From an uncultured Gammaproteobacteria bacterium (GTDB taxonomy: Bacteria > Pseudomonadota > Gammaproteobacteria > GCA-001735895): a stretch of 5,089 nt of DNA. The notes below the pieces were generated by a model. It made no database searches and was not told the origin of the DNA. It saw nothing but the letters and a program-made list of their open reading frames with translations. Positions 4,829-5,089 of this stretch are shown here, piece by piece; position 1 is the stretch's first letter, and every line of letters begins with the position of its first letter. The stretch lies in NCBI GenBank assembly GCA_937980285.1, contig CALJQI010000010.1, positions 1 through 5,089 of the forward strand, in the 5' to 3' direction. Made by a program: the position numbers and the translations under genes.

Positions 4829-5089
4829 AGAGTTTGGCTCCCCATCGTGGACACATATCGAACTTTTTGCCTGGCGCCTTCGCGAGAGATCAGGGCGGTT
4901 TTCGAGAGCATAGCAAAATTACCAATATCCTGAATTTAGGCCCCAGTTAGGAAAAGCTGACGCTCAGAAATATGGCCTGGGCGGCAGAAACCGACCCTAA
5001 ACGGAAGCTCAATCCGCCAGTTCGAGCGTCTGCGTTTAGTGAGTTTGTGCCGGTGGTTCGATAATAGTCACTATCAATATGCAGTAGAG
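4829..5089. other. Non-coding stretch with no recognisable gene
   Basis: The 261 bases from the terminator to the window end contain no long reading frame on either strand and look more AT-rich than the genes. I see no tRNA, rRNA or complete mobile element. Notable items are the inverted-repeat element at 4952-5037 and a near-palindrome at 5060-5075. The stretch may be the upstream region of the next gene, whose start is outside the window. Confidence 0.6.
4952..5037 (+). other. Long imperfect inverted repeat, possible structured RNA or degenerate repeat element
   Basis: The arms pair as follows: AAA (4952-4954) with TTT (5035-5037); GC (4956-4957) with GC (5032-5033); GACGCTC (4959-4965) with GAGCGTC (5024-5030); GAA (4967-4969) with TTC (5021-5023); and CTGgGCGG (4977-4984) with CCGCCAG (5014-5020). 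About 22 pairs form in order, with two mismatches, a seven-base internal bulge and two single-base bulges. The tip can add CCG/CGG (4991-4993, 5002-5004). The pairing is strand-neutral, so orientation is unknown. No function is assigned. Confidence 0.4.

Noticed and set aside
4835..4864. Minus-strand GGGGAGCCA before a terminator, with an upstream GTTCGAT, looks like a tRNA 3' end
   Set aside because: The expected five-base-pair T-stem does not form, and no matching 5' acceptor strand (TCCCCAT) lies about 73 bases upstream. At most it is a remnant.

Overview
The window looks like a chromosomal core region of a GC-rich gammaproteobacterium. Its RluB and AspC sequences follow the Escherichia coli proteins closely: the AspC catalytic residues fall at the same residue numbers. 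ScpB is of the long, tailed proteobacterial type. All recognisable genes lie on the + strand. I see no mobile element, phage gene or CRISPR array. Three of the five complete genes end in TAG and two in TGA, so the genetic code looks standard.

Layout. Positions 1-33 hold the last ten codons of what is probably scpA. scpB follows one base later (35-751). A 14-unit, 9-bp minisatellite (674-798) encodes the ScpB tail, runs through its stop codon and continues beyond it. Next is a predicted outer-membrane lipoprotein with a seven-bladed WD40 propeller (947-1921), an unusual neighbour here. rluB (2101-2904) starts immediately after a consensus TATAAT with no Shine-Dalgarno, so its mRNA may be leaderless. 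A DUF721/DciA-like gene (2904-3344) overlaps the rluB stop by one base (TGATG). After a 205-bp gap with a foldable element (3374-3425) and a good sigma70-type promoter comes aspC (3550-4743). It ends in a strong, nearly symmetrical intrinsic terminator (4795-4828). The last 260 bases hold no gene that I can see, but contain a long imperfect inverted repeat (4952-5037).

How the genes fit together. scpA-scpB encode the kleisin and accessory subunits of the SMC condensin. rluB modifies 23S rRNA. The DciA-like protein would load the replicative helicase DnaB. aspC makes aspartate and aromatic amino acids by transamination. This is a housekeeping neighbourhood of chromosome maintenance, ribosome maturation and amino-acid metabolism rather than one pathway. 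The scpA-scpB-rluB core order is conserved in many gammaproteobacteria; the WD40 lipoprotein and the DciA-like gene are the local peculiarities.

I find no convincing new multi-gene system. The most unusual feature is the minisatellite in which the scpB stop codon itself has been amplified to six in-frame copies. Next come the two possible structured intergenic elements and the candidate leaderless rluB promoter.
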